From positions 28,616 to 92,615 of the forward strand of contig JAZNGT010000028.1 of assembly GCA_045576635.1 (NCBI GenBank): a DNA stretch of 64,000 bases, read 5' to 3'. Positions 33,785 through 42,857 of this stretch are shown here, piece after piece. The position numbers and the translations under genes were made by a program. The notes under the pieces were generated by a model. It searched no databases. It was not told the origin of the DNA and saw only the letters and a list, made by a program, of their open reading frames with translations. Source of the stretch: Congzhengia sp045576635 (GTDB taxonomy: Bacteria; Bacillota; Clostridia; UBA1381; UBA9506). The first letter of the stretch is position 1; each line of letters opens with the position of its first letter.

Positions 33785-35263
33785 TTATAAGATAATACAA
33801 ATCAGACCGCCTGAACCCTCGTTGATGATTTTCTGCAATGTTTCCTGCAGTTTAATCTGTGCCTCGTCCGGCATTTTGGATAGTTTATTATGGAGTCCCT
33901 CATTAACGAGTTCGTGGAGTGATTTTCCGAAAATATTTGACTGCCAGATTTCTTTCGGGTCAGTTTCAAATTCTTTTAAGAGATAGTGTACTAACTCTTC
34001 CGACTGTTTTTCTGTTCCTACAATCGGACTTACCTCTGTTTGAATTTCTGCTTTAATCATGTGTATCGATGGTGCAGAGGCTTTTAATTTTACGCCGAAT
34101 CTGCTTCCTTGTTTTACGATTTCGGGCTCTTCTAAACTCATTTCGTCAATCGTTGGTGTTACAATGCCGTAGCCTTTGTTTTCCACTTCTTTAAGCGCTA
34201 CTGCCACTTTGTCATATTCCCGTTTTACCTTAGAAAGTTCATTTAAGAGAGTAAGCAGTTTATCTTCGCCATCAATATCAAAACCTGATGTTTCTTTTAC
34301 GATTTTGTAGAACAAATCGTCCGGTGTTTTGATAACGAGCGTTGCTTTTCCGGTTCCTAAGTCAATGGATTCCGTTAAGACGCTTTCTATGTGCTCCAAA
34401 GCAGAAATTTTGTACATTGCCTCATCTAAATGACTTAATGTCGTAATATCGGAAGATGCCGAAAGTACCGCGTCATAGATTTCTTTTTTGATTGCGTGGG
34501 TGTCAGAAAGTGCATCAATCCATTTTGGAAGCTTAATGCCGATTTCTTTTACCGGGAATGTCATAAGTACCTGTTTTAAAATTTCCATAATTTCCTTTTC
34601 CGTAAGCGCAAGACAGTTTACAGCAACAACCGGTGCACGATACTCGTTTTCCAAATAGCATCTTAAATCTTCTGTTTCGGGTTTGTCAGGATACATGGTA
34701 TTTAATAAAATAACAAACGGTTTTCCCATTTCGGAAAGTTCTTTTGCTACGCGTGCTTCGGCATCTATGTAGTCTTCGCGCGGAATGTCCGTTACACTTC
34801 CGTCTGTGGTCACTAAAATTCCGATGGTAGAGTGATCGCAAATTACCTTTTTTGTACCGATTTCTGCTGCTTCACCAAATGTCATCGGGTTATCAGACCA
34901 GGGGGTTGATACCATACGTGGCATATCGTCTTCTATGTGCCCTAACGCACTTTCTACAATATAGCCGACGCAGTCAATCATTCTTACTTTCATCTGCGCA
35001 CTGTTGTCCAATGTAATCTCGACCGCTTCATTCGGAATAAATTTAGGTTCTGTTGTCATAATGGTTTTGCCGCCTGCGCTTTGTGGAAGTTCATCCTGCG
35101 CCCGTTCTTTTGCGTTTGCATCACTGATGTTAGGGAGTACAAACAAATCCATAAACTTTTTAATAAAGGTAGATTTTCCGGTCCGTACCGGTCCTACAAC
35201 GCCCAGGTAAACATCTCCTCCTGTGCGTTCGGCAATATCCTGATAGATATTATATTCAGCCAT
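33785..35263 (-). CDS. spoIVA: Stage IV sporulation protein A (spore coat ATPase)
   Basis: SpoIVA (492 residues) is the ATP-hydrolysing protein that polymerises on the outer forespore membrane and forms the coat base layer. Walker A GPVRTGKST is at residues 24-32, the N-terminus is AEYNIYQDIAERTGGD, and the C-terminus GSGGLICIIL is the conserved membrane-targeting tail. It is specific to endospore formers. GGAGGAAT precedes ATG 35263. A sigma-E-type promoter lies upstream. Confidence 0.98.
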   Translation of the reverse strand: MAEYNIYQDIAERTGGDVYLGVVGPVRTGKSTFIKKFMDLFVLPNISDANAKERAQDELPQSAGGKTIMTTEPKFIPNEAVEITLDNSAQMKVRMIDCVGYIVESALGHIEDDMPRMVSTPWSDNPMTFGEAAEIGTKKVICDHSTIGILVTTDGSVTDIPREDYIDAEARVAKELSEMGKPFVILLNTMYPDKPETEDLRCYLENEYRAPVVAVNCLALTEKEIMEILKQVLMTFPVKEIGIKLPKWIDALSDTHAIKKEIYDAVLSASSDITTLSHLDEAMYKISALEHIESVLTESIDLGTGKATLVIKTPDDLFYKIVKETSGFDIDGEDKLLTLLNELSKVKREYDKVAVALKEVENKGYGIVTPTIDEMSLEEPEIVKQGSRFGVKLKASAPSIHMIKAEIQTEVSPIVGTEKQSEELVHYLLKEFETDPKEIWQSNIFGKSLHELVNEGLHNKLSKMPDEAQIKLQETLQKIINEGSGGLICIIL

Positions 35264-35300
35264 ACATATTCCTCCATTGTTGTTATTTTAAGTTTTGTAT

Positions 35301-35330
35301 ATCGTATGAAGGGGAAAACGCGTTTATGAC
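35301..35330 (-). promoter_or_regulatory. Sigma-E-type promoter for spoIVA
   Basis: Minus strand GTCATAAA (35330-35323), 14-base spacer, CATACGAT (35308-35301). Spacing and boxes fit mother-cell sigma-E promoters (-10 CATA-n3-T), and spoIVA is a known sigma-E gene. Confidence 0.78.
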
Positions 35331-35355
35331 TGTTTGTCTGTATTTTTAAAAAACA

Positions 35356-35384
35356 TTGACATCGCCTGTAAAAAATACTATAAT
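35356..35384 (+). promoter_or_regulatory. Consensus sigma-A promoter for the NhaC-type transporter
   Basis: TTGACA (35356-35361), 17-base spacer, TATAAT (35379-35384): a full consensus match. Confidence 0.92.
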
Positions 35385-35442
35385 GAATTTATTAGGTAAG
35401 AATTTACTTAATTAACATTATACGTAAAAAGGGGAATTACAA

Positions 35443-37212
35443 ATGAAGAAAAGAACGCTGGTAAATTTAATTACCATAGCAGTTGTTCTCATTGTGTTTG
35501 TGGCTTGCGCAATGACCATTGGTAAAACAACAATGGTAGATTGTGACACATGCGGAGGTAGCGGTGTAGTAGCAGAATACAGCTGCAACGTATGTGGAAC
35601 AACAGGCGAAACGGATGAGGGCGCATGCGCAGCATGCGAAGGCCTTGGCGGCACAGGGGAAATGCAGTGTGTGGATTGCGAAGGTGCAGGAGAAATAGCG
35701 GCACCCAGCCGTTACTACAAAACATTTATGGCATTAATGCCTCCTGTTATCGCAATTATCTTAGCACTTGTTACAAAAGAAGTTTACAGTTCACTTTTCG
35801 TAGGTATTGTAGCAGCTGGTTTGTTGGTTTCAAACTTTAGACCTGTTGCAACATTAGACACAGTATTAAATGATGGATTTATCGGAAGTCTTGCTGACTC
35901 CTGGAATGTTGGTATTTTAATATTCTTAGTATTATTAGGTATCATCGTAGCCCTTGTTAACAAAGCAGGCGGCTCGCATGCGTTTGGTGAATGGACGAAA
36001 AAGCACGTTAAAACAAAGGTTGGCGCACAACTTGCAACATTTGCACTTGGTGTTTTAATTTTTGTTGACGACTATTTCAACTGTCTCACAGTAGGCTCTG
36101 TTATGAGACCTGTTACGGATTCACACAAGATTTCGCGTTCTAAACTTGCATATTTAATTGACGCAACAGCAGCGCCGATCTGTATGATTGCTCCTATTTC
36201 TTCATGGGCGGCAGCGGTTTCCGGTGTTGTAGAAGGACAGAACGGCCTTGAATTATTTATAAAAGCAATTCCTTATAACTTCTATTCACTTCTTACAATC
36301 GCTATGATTATTGCAGTTTCTTTGATGAAACTTGACTTTGGTCCGATGAAAAGACATGAACTTGCAGCTTTGCAGGGAGATCTTTTCTCTGAACCCGACA
36401 GAGTAGCGGAAGAGATTGAAGTAGAAAATGGCAAAAAGACAAGTGTATGGGATTTGATCCTTCCTGTTATCGTATTGATTGTTTCATGCGTGTTTGGCAT
36501 GTTGTATTCAGGCGGATTCTTTGCAGGTACATCTTTCATTGATGCGTTTGCAGGCTGTGATGCATCTGTTGCACTTTCCTGGGGTGCAATCATTGCAATC
36601 ATCATCGATGTAATTTACCTCCTTTGCCGTAGAGTTGTTACATTCAAAGAGGCAATGGAATGTGTACCCGAAGGATTTAAAGCTATGGTACCGCCCATTC
36701 TTATCTTAACATTTGCATGGACACTTTCCGGTCTTACCGGCATGCTCGGTGCAGACGTATTCGTAGCAGACCTTATGGAAGGCGCAGCAGCAGGTCTTAT
36801 GAATCTTTTACCTGCTATCATCTTCCTGGTAGCATTGGCGCTTGCTTTCTCAACGGGCACATCATGGGGTACATTTGGTATTTTGATTCCGATTGTTGTA
36901 TCCGTATTCGCAGCAGACAGCGAAATCCTTATTATCGGTATTTCTGCATGTTTAGCAGGTGCAGTTTGCGGTGACCACTGCTCGCCGATTTCCGATACCA
37001 CAATTATGGCATCGGCTGGCGCAAAATGTAACCACATCAACCATGTTTCAACACAGCTGCCTTACGCATTGACAGTTGCAGCAGTATCCTTTGTTGCATA
37101 CGTTGTTACAGGTTTTGTACAGAATTGGTACATTATGCTTCCGGTTGCGCTTGTTGCTATGATAGCAGTACTCTTTATTATCAAGGCAAATTCGAATAAA
37201 AAAGCTGCATAA
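35443..37212 (+). CDS. NhaC-family Na+/H+ antiporter with a DnaJ-like Cys repeat insert
   Basis: This 589-residue polytopic protein matches the NhaC family: VFVDDYFNCLTVGSVMRPVTD, ATAAPICMIAPISSWAAA, FSTGTSWGTFGILIPI and CGDHCSPISDTT. Between the first helix (about 7-26) and the second (about 93-112) lies an insert with four C-x2-C-x-G-x-G-like units starting at C34, C48, C62 and C76, exactly 14 residues apart, like the zinc-binding repeats of DnaJ. The insert is probably outside the membrane on one face; zinc or redox sensing is inference. AAGGGGA precedes ATG 35443. It has its own strong promoter and terminator. Confidence 0.9.
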   Translation: MKKRTLVNLITIAVVLIVFVACAMTIGKTTMVDCDTCGGSGVVAEYSCNVCGTTGETDEGACAACEGLGGTGEMQCVDCEGAGEIAAPSRYYKTFMALMPPVIAIILALVTKEVYSSLFVGIVAAGLLVSNFRPVATLDTVLNDGFIGSLADSWNVGILIFLVLLGIIVALVNKAGGSHAFGEWTKKHVKTKVGAQLATFALGVLIFVDDYFNCLTVGSVMRPVTDSHKISRSKLAYLIDATAAPICMIAPISSWAAAVSGVVEGQNGLELFIKAIPYNFYSLLTIAMIIAVSLMKLDFGPMKRHELAALQGDLFSEPDRVAEEIEVENGKKTSVWDLILPVIVLIVSCVFGMLYSGGFFAGTSFIDAFAGCDASVALSWGAIIAIIIDVIYLLCRRVVTFKEAMECVPEGFKAMVPPILILTFAWTLSGLTGMLGADVFVADLMEGAAAGLMNLLPAIIFLVALALAFSTGTSWGTFGILIPIVVSVFAADSEILIIGISACLAGAVCGDHCSPISDTTIMASAGAKCNHINHVSTQLPYALTVAAVSFVAYVVTGFVQNWYIMLPVALVAMIAVLFIIKANSNKKAA

Positions 37213-37225
37213 ATTTTTAAAATTG

Positions 37226-37254
37226 GGCGTTTGGGAAACCAAACGCCTTTTTTT
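37226..37254 (+). terminator. Terminator after the NhaC-type gene
   Basis: GGCGTTTGG (37226-37234) and CCAAACGCC (37239-37247) around GAAA, then seven T. Confidence 0.92.
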
Positions 37255-37276
37255 AGTAAAAAAATACAAAAATTGT

Positions 37277-37304
37277 TTGCATTTTTAAGAAACTGTGTTA
37301 TAAT
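37277..37304 (+). promoter_or_regulatory. Sigma-A promoter for ppdK
   Basis: TTGCAT (37277-37282), 16-base spacer, TATAAT (37299-37304) with extended TGT. A small leader hairpin (AATCGG/CCGATT, 37345-37360) follows just before the ribosome binding site. Confidence 0.78.
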
Positions 37305-37381
37305 AAAGGGTGGTGTATTGTTTTACATGCAAAAAAGTTTAAAAAATCGGCTAACCGATTAAAAATAGGAGGTAATTTTGA

Positions 37382-40003
37382 ATGAAGTACGTTTATCTTT
37401 TTAGCGAAGGCGACGCTTCAATGCGTGAGCTTCTTGGCGGAAAAGGTGCAAACCTTGCAGAAATGACCAAAATCGGTCTTCCTGTTCCTCAGGGCTTTAC
37501 CGTTTCTACCGAAGCTTGTACAAAGTATTACGATGACGGCCGTAAAATCAGCGAAGAAATTCAGGCTGAAATTATGGAAAACATCACAAAAATGGAAGCA
37601 ATTTGCGGTAAAAAATTTGGCGATAGCGAAAATCCGCTTTTGGTTTCTGTACGTTCCGGTGCAAGAGCATCTATGCCCGGTATGATGGACACCATCTTAA
37701 ACCTTGGTTTAAATGAAACCGTTGTTGAAACAATGGCTGCAAAAACAGGCAACGCAAGATGGGCTTGGGACTGTTACAGAAGATTTATTCAGATGTACTC
37801 CGACGTTGTTATGGAAGTCGGCAAAAAGTACTTTGAAGAACTCATCGATAAGATGAAAGAAGAAAAAGGCGTTACACAGGACGTTGAACTTACTGCAGAA
37901 GACTTAAAAGTTTTAGCAGGTCAGTTTAAAGCTGAATATAAAAATAAAATCGGTAAAGATTTCCCCTCTGATCCCAAAGAACAGCTTATGGGCGCAGTAG
38001 AGGCAGTATTCCGTTCATGGGACAACCCCCGTGCAAACGTATACCGTCGTGACAACGATATCCCGTACTCCTGGGGTACAGCTGTTAACGTTCAGATGAT
38101 GGCGTTTGGTAACATGGGCGACAACTGTGGTACAGGTGTTGCATTCACACGTGACCCTGCAACAGGTGAACGCGGTCTTATGGGTGAATTCTTAGTAAAC
38201 GCACAGGGTGAAGACGTTGTTGCCGGCGTTCGTACACCGATGCCGATTGCACAGATGGCTGAAAAATTCCCCGAAGCATTCGAAGAATTCCAGAAAGTTT
38301 GCGCAATCTTAGAAGACCATTACAGAGATATGCAGGATATGGAATTTACCGTTGAAAACAGAAAACTTTACATGCTTCAGACAAGAAACGGTAAGAGAAC
38401 AGCTAAAGCTGCTTTAAAAATCGCTTGCGATTTAGTTGATGAGGGTATGATCGATAAGAAAAAGGCAGTTGCTATGATCGACCCCAGAAACTTGGATACA
38501 TTACTCCATCCACAGTTTGATGCAAAGGCAATCAAAGCTGCAACACCTGCCGGCAAAGGCTTAGGTGCATCTCCCGGTGCTGCTTGCGGTAAAGTTGTAT
38601 TTACAGCAGAAGATGCAGAAAGCTGGAATGCAAGAGGCGAAAAAGTTATCCTTGTTAGACTCGAAACATCTCCTGAAGATATCACAGGTATGAAAGCATC
38701 CCAGGGTATCTTAACCGTTCGTGGCGGTATGACATCTCACGCAGCCGTTGTTGCTCGTGGTATGGGTACCTGCTGTGTATCCGGTTGCGGCGACATCGTA
38801 ATGGATGAAGCAAACAAAAAGTTCACACTCGCTGGCAAAACCTATGTGGAAGGTGACTACATCTCCATCGACGGTTCTACCGGTTATATCTACGACGGCA
38901 TCATTCCTACCGTTGACGCTGAAATCGCAGGCGAATTCGGCAGAATCATGGAATGGGCTGACGAATTCAGAACACTCAAAGTAAGAACGAATGCTGATAC
39001 ACCGGCTGATGCGAAAAAAGCAGTTGAACTCGGTGCAGAAGGTATCGGTCTTTGCCGTACAGAGCATATGTTCTTCGAAGCAGACAGAATTGCAGCATTC
39101 CGTGAAATGATCTGTGCTGACACAGTAGAAGAAAGAGAAGCAGCATTAGATAAGATTCTTCCTTATCAGCAGGGCGACTTCGAAGCACTCTACGAAGCGC
39201 TTCAAGGCCATCCGGTAACCATCCGTTTCTTGGATCCCCCGCTTCATGAGTTCGTTCCCACAGAAGAAGCTGACATCAAAGCTTTGGCTGATGCACAGGG
39301 CAAGAGTGTTGAAACGATCAAAGCTATCATCGCATCACTCCACGAGTTCAACCCGATGATGGGTCACCGTGGTTGCCGTCTGGCTGTAACATATCCTGAA
39401 ATCGCAAAGATGCAGACAAAAGCGGTTATCCGTGCTGCAATCAATGTGAAGAAGGCTCATCCTGACTGGAACCTCGTTCCTGAAATCATGATTCCGCTTG
39501 TTGGCGAAATCAAAGAATTAAAATACGTTAAGAACTTCGTTGTTGAAACAGCAGATGCTGAAATCAAAGCTGCAGGTGTAGACCTTAAATACGAAGTTGG
39601 TACCATGATCGAAATTCCGAGAGCAGCATTAACTGCTGACGATATCGCAAAAGAAGCTGAATTCTTCTGCTTTGGTACAAACGACTTAACACAGATGACC
39701 TACGGTTTCTCCCGTGACGATGCTGGTAAGTTCTTAGATGCATACTATGATGCAAAAATCTTTGAAAACGATCCGTTTGCAAAACTTGACCAGACAGGCG
39801 TAGGCAAACTTATGGAAATGGCTGTTACCTTAGGTAAAAAGGTTCGTCCCGACATGCACTGCGGTATCTGTGGTGAACACGGCGGTGACCCTGTTTCCGT
39901 TGAGTTCTGCCACAACATTGGTCTTGATTATGTATCCTGCTCACCGTTCCGCGTGCCGATTGCACGTCTTGCAGCAGCGCAGGCAAAAATTAAGGCTGAG
40001 TAA
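37382..40003 (+). CDS. ppdK: Pyruvate, phosphate dikinase
   Basis: PPDK (873 residues) interconverts pyruvate, ATP and phosphate with PEP, AMP and pyrophosphate. The N-terminal ATP-grasp domain (LLGGKGANLAEM, SVRSGARASMPGMMDTILNLG) is followed by the phosphohistidine domain with GGMTSHAAVVARGMG and the C-terminal PEP/pyruvate barrel with GTNDLTQMTYGFSRDD and MHCGICGEHGGDP. In many anaerobes it works in glycolysis with pyrophosphate. AGGAGG is ten bases before ATG 37382. Codon use is more biased than in the neighbours, fitting high expression. Confidence 0.98.
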   Translation: MKYVYLFSEGDASMRELLGGKGANLAEMTKIGLPVPQGFTVSTEACTKYYDDGRKISEEIQAEIMENITKMEAICGKKFGDSENPLLVSVRSGARASMPGMMDTILNLGLNETVVETMAAKTGNARWAWDCYRRFIQMYSDVVMEVGKKYFEELIDKMKEEKGVTQDVELTAEDLKVLAGQFKAEYKNKIGKDFPSDPKEQLMGAVEAVFRSWDNPRANVYRRDNDIPYSWGTAVNVQMMAFGNMGDNCGTGVAFTRDPATGERGLMGEFLVNAQGEDVVAGVRTPMPIAQMAEKFPEAFEEFQKVCAILEDHYRDMQDMEFTVENRKLYMLQTRNGKRTAKAALKIACDLVDEGMIDKKKAVAMIDPRNLDTLLHPQFDAKAIKAATPAGKGLGASPGAACGKVVFTAEDAESWNARGEKVILVRLETSPEDITGMKASQGILTVRGGMTSHAAVVARGMGTCCVSGCGDIVMDEANKKFTLAGKTYVEGDYISIDGSTGYIYDGIIPTVDAEIAGEFGRIMEWADEFRTLKVRTNADTPADAKKAVELGAEGIGLCRTEHMFFEADRIAAFREMICADTVEEREAALDKILPYQQGDFEALYEALQGHPVTIRFLDPPLHEFVPTEEADIKALADAQGKSVETIKAIIASLHEFNPMMGHRGCRLAVTYPEIAKMQTKAVIRAAINVKKAHPDWNLVPEIMIPLVGEIKELKYVKNFVVETADAEIKAAGVDLKYEVGTMIEIPRAALTADDIAKEAEFFCFGTNDLTQMTYGFSRDDAGKFLDAYYDAKIFENDPFAKLDQTGVGKLMEMAVTLGKKVRPDMHCGICGEHGGDPVSVEFCHNIGLDYVSCSPFRVPIARLAAAQAKIKAE

Positions 40004-40030
40004 TGCGCGGTCTTAACTAAAATGTTAAAA

Positions 40031-40067
40031 AAAGGTTCCGCGAAACGTTGCGGAACCTTTTTATTTT
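40031..40067 (+). terminator. Terminator after ppdK
   Basis: AAAGGTTCCGC (40031-40041) and GCGGAACCTTT (40050-40060), followed by TTATTTTT. Confidence 0.9.
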
Positions 40068-40086
40068 TCGTGATTGAGGTGATCTC

Positions 40087-40266
40087 ATGACAGATATTTT
40101 ATGTGAAAGCTGTGTAAATTTTTCATTTGATGATGAATCGGAAGAATACGTTTGCTGTATGCAATTTGACGAAGATGAAATGCACGCGCTTTTATCTAAC
40201 AAATACAAAAAATGTCCGTTTTACCGCTTAGGAAATGAGTATACTATCGTTAAAAAGCAAAATTAA
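40087..40266 (+). CDS. DUF6472-like small Cys protein
   Basis: A 59-residue protein starts at ATG 40087, five bases after GAGGTGA, just behind the ppdK terminator. Its pattern CESCVNFSFDDESEEYVC, then DEDEM, then KKCPFYRLGNEY fits small clostridial proteins described as DUF6472 (from memory). Five Cys are arranged C-x2-C, then two adjacent, then one before a Pro-Phe-Tyr motif; metal binding is likely but the function is unknown. It ends 18 bases before the aldolase promoter. Confidence 0.8.
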   Translation: MTDILCESCVNFSFDDESEEYVCCMQFDEDEMHALLSNKYKKCPFYRLGNEYTIVKKQN

Positions 40267-40283
40267 GTATTTAAGTGTTTATA

Positions 40284-40312
40284 TTGACAAATTTCAGGAA
40301 AAAATATATAAT
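40284..40312 (+). promoter_or_regulatory. Consensus sigma-A promoter for aldolase
   Basis: TTGACA (40284-40289), 17-base spacer, TATAAT (40307-40312). Confidence 0.9.
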
Positions 40313-40363
40313 ATTTTATATAAACTGAAACATAAAAACAGGCTAAAAATAGGAGGAAATCAA

Positions 40364-41227
40364 ATGTTAGTTCAGGCAAGAGACATGTTACAAAAAGCAA
40401 AAGCAGGAAAGTATGCAGTTGGTCAGTTTAACATCAACAACTTAGAATGGGCAAAGGCAATTTTATTAACCGCACAGGAATGTAATTCTCCTGTTATTTT
40501 AGGTGTATCCGAAGGTGCAGGCAAATATATGTGCGGGTATAAAACCATCGTTGGTATGGTAAAAGGAATGATTGAGGAGCTTAACATTACAGTTCCGGTT
40601 GCTATCCATTTAGACCACGGTAGTTACGAACATGCACTCAAAGTAATTGAAGCAGGATTTTCTTCTGTTATGTTTGACGGTTCACACTATGCAATCGAAG
40701 AAAATATTGAAAAAACAAAAGAAATTATCCGTATTGCACACGAAAAAGGTATTTCTGTTGAAGCAGAAGTCGGCTCTATTGGCGGTGAAGAAGATGGTGT
40801 TGTCGGTGGTGGAGAAGTAGCAGATGTTAACGAATGTAAAATGATTGCAGATTTAGGCGTTGACATGTTGGCAGCAGGTATCGGTAACATTCACGGAAAG
40901 TATCCTGAAAACTGGGCTGGTCTCCGTTTTGATGTGCTTGAAAAAATCAGCGAGGCAACAAGTCCTATGCCGCTCGTACTCCACGGTGGCACCGGAATTC
41001 CTGAAGATATGATTAAAAAAGCAATTTCTCTTGGCGTTTCTAAAATCAATGTTAATACAGAATGCCAGTTAAGTTTTACCGCAGCAACAAGAAAATACAT
41101 TGAAGAAGGTAAAGATTTGGTAGGCAAAGGCTTTGATCCGAGAAAAGTGTTAGCGCCCGGTTTTGAGGCAATTAAAGCTACTGTAAAAGAAAAAATGGAA
41201 CTTTTCGGTTCTGTAAATAAAGCGTAA
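40364..41227 (+). CDS. fba: Class II fructose-bisphosphate aldolase
   Basis: The 287-residue enzyme cleaves fructose 1,6-bisphosphate in glycolysis. Zinc and substrate motifs are AIHLDHGS (near residue 84), VEAEVGSIGG, GNIHGKY and LVLHGGTG, with INVNTE at the phosphate site. ATG 40364 follows AGGAGG; an upstream in-frame ATG (40235) lies before the promoter. A tagatose-bisphosphate activity cannot be excluded, but the single copy next to ppdK fits glycolysis. Confidence 0.96.
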   Translation: MLVQARDMLQKAKAGKYAVGQFNINNLEWAKAILLTAQECNSPVILGVSEGAGKYMCGYKTIVGMVKGMIEELNITVPVAIHLDHGSYEHALKVIEAGFSSVMFDGSHYAIEENIEKTKEIIRIAHEKGISVEAEVGSIGGEEDGVVGGGEVADVNECKMIADLGVDMLAAGIGNIHGKYPENWAGLRFDVLEKISEATSPMPLVLHGGTGIPEDMIKKAISLGVSKINVNTECQLSFTAATRKYIEEGKDLVGKGFDPRKVLAPGFEAIKATVKEKMELFGSVNKA

Positions 41228-41239
41228 ATAAAAGAAAAG

Positions 41240-41267
41240 GCGACGTGCTAGCACGTCGCTTTTTTTA
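41240..41267 (+). terminator. Terminator after aldolase
   Basis: GCGACGTGC TA GCACGTCGC (41240-41259) followed by seven T. Confidence 0.92.
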
Positions 41268-41317
41268 CGCTAAAATACAACAAAATTCAAAAAAGACTGC
41301 AATTTTTTTGAAAAAGG

Positions 41318-41346
41318 TTGTTCTTTTTTGTCTACTATGGTACAAT
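41318..41346 (+). promoter_or_regulatory. Sigma-A promoter for the MBOAT operon
   Basis: TTGTTC (41318-41323), 17-base spacer, TACAAT (41341-41346) with extended TGG. A TATAAT at 41346-41351 is an alternative -10. Confidence 0.6.
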
Positions 41347-41430
41347 ATAATTGGAAAGTTGTGTAAATGTTTTGCTCCGGATTGTTTTGTTTGCAAAACG
41401 AAATAAAATACATAAGTACAGAGGTTACAT

Positions 41431-42822
41431 ATGGTATTTTCCAGCATACTTTTTTTATTTTATTTTTTACCGACAATTTTAACAGTGTATTTTATCGCAC
41501 CTAAAAAGCACAGAAATCTTGTGCTGTTTTTAGGGAGCTTGTTTTTCTATGCCTGGGGAGAACCTGTATATGTTCTTCTTATGCTGTTTTCTACTGTGTT
41601 TAACTATTTCATCAGTCTGAAAATTGCCAGCACGGACAACAAAGGAAACAAAAAGAAATTACTACTGTTATCCGTTATTTTAAATATTGGAATGCTTGTG
41701 TTCTTTAAGTATACCAATTTCTTTGTTGATATACTGAATGCTACGCTTCCGGTTTCGATTCCGCATGTTAATCTGGCGCTACCCATCGGGATTTCGTTCT
41801 ATACGTTTCAGATTATGTCATATGTCATAGACGTGTATCGCAAAAAGGTTGCGGTGCAGAAAAACTATATTCACTTCGGCACCTATGTTGCGCTCTTTCC
41901 GCAACTTATCGCAGGTCCGATTGTGCGTTACAGTGATATCGAAAAGCAACTTACAAAACGGCGCGAAACTGCACGTGGGTTTGCAGAGGGTATCGTAAAA
42001 TTCTCGGTTGGTCTCGGGAAAAAAGTGCTCCTCGCAAATAACATTGGTGTGCTTTGGGATACCATTCATACAACCGCGCTTTCCGAACTTTCGGTACTTG
42101 CTTCCTGGCTTGGTATTATAGCATTTGCATTTCAGATTTATTTTGATTTTTCGGGCTATTCTGATATGGCAATCGGGCTTGGAAAAATGATGGGATTTAC
42201 GTTCGAAAAGAACTTTGATTATCCTTACACATCAAAATCGATTACGGAGTTCTGGCGCCGCTGGCATATTTCGTTGGGCACGTGGTTTAAAGAGTATGTA
42301 TACATACCGCTTGGCGGAAACAGAGTCGGAAAGGCAAGGGCACATCTCAATATTTTAATTGTCTGGGCGCTTACGGGTTTCTGGCACGGCGCAAGTTTTA
42401 ACTTTTTGTTGTGGGGCATTTATTACGGTGTACTCCTCATTTTAGAGAAAAACTTCTTAAAAGGAGTTTTAAATAAACTCCCGAAAGCACTTCAAATTTT
42501 GTATACAATGTTTTTTGTGCTGATTGGATGGGTATTATTTGCGACGGATAACTTGAAAGAGGCAGTTTTGTACCTTGGTGCAATGTTTGGTATTTGTGGA
42601 AAAGGCTTTTATGCACCGTCGTTTTTGTATGAACTTTTATCAAACAAAGTACTTTTAATTGCAGGAGCGCTTGGCGCATCTTCGTACCCTTTAAAATTTG
42701 CGAAAAAATACATCACACCAAAACCGATGCGGGTATTGGTGTGTGTTGCACTTTTAATCTTACTTTGTGTTGCGTATTTGGTCGATTCTGCTTATAATCC
42801 GTTTTTATATTTCAGATTTTAA
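41431..42822 (+). CDS. MBOAT-family O-acyltransferase (AlgI/DltB-like)
   Basis: This 463-residue membrane protein with about ten helices matches the AlgI/DltB group that moves acyl groups across the membrane to extracellular polymers. Key blocks: LPIGISFYTFQIMSYVIDVYR, FPQLIAGPIVRY, ITEFWRRWHISLGTWFKEYVYIPLGGN and the catalytic histidine in LTGFWHGASFNFLLWG. AGAGGTT precedes ATG 41431. The next gene encodes an extracellular DHHW-SGNH protein, the usual partner that completes acetyl transfer. Confidence 0.94.
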   Translation: MVFSSILFLFYFLPTILTVYFIAPKKHRNLVLFLGSLFFYAWGEPVYVLLMLFSTVFNYFISLKIASTDNKGNKKKLLLLSVILNIGMLVFFKYTNFFVDILNATLPVSIPHVNLALPIGISFYTFQIMSYVIDVYRKKVAVQKNYIHFGTYVALFPQLIAGPIVRYSDIEKQLTKRRETARGFAEGIVKFSVGLGKKVLLANNIGVLWDTIHTTALSELSVLASWLGIIAFAFQIYFDFSGYSDMAIGLGKMMGFTFEKNFDYPYTSKSITEFWRRWHISLGTWFKEYVYIPLGGNRVGKARAHLNILIVWALTGFWHGASFNFLLWGIYYGVLLILEKNFLKGVLNKLPKALQILYTMFFVLIGWVLFATDNLKEAVLYLGAMFGICGKGFYAPSFLYELLSNKVLLIAGALGASSYPLKFAKKYITPKPMRVLVCVALLILLCVAYLVDSAYNPFLYFRF

Positions 42823-42857
42823 TTATATCAATATCTTTTTTGAGAGGAGGGTAAACA

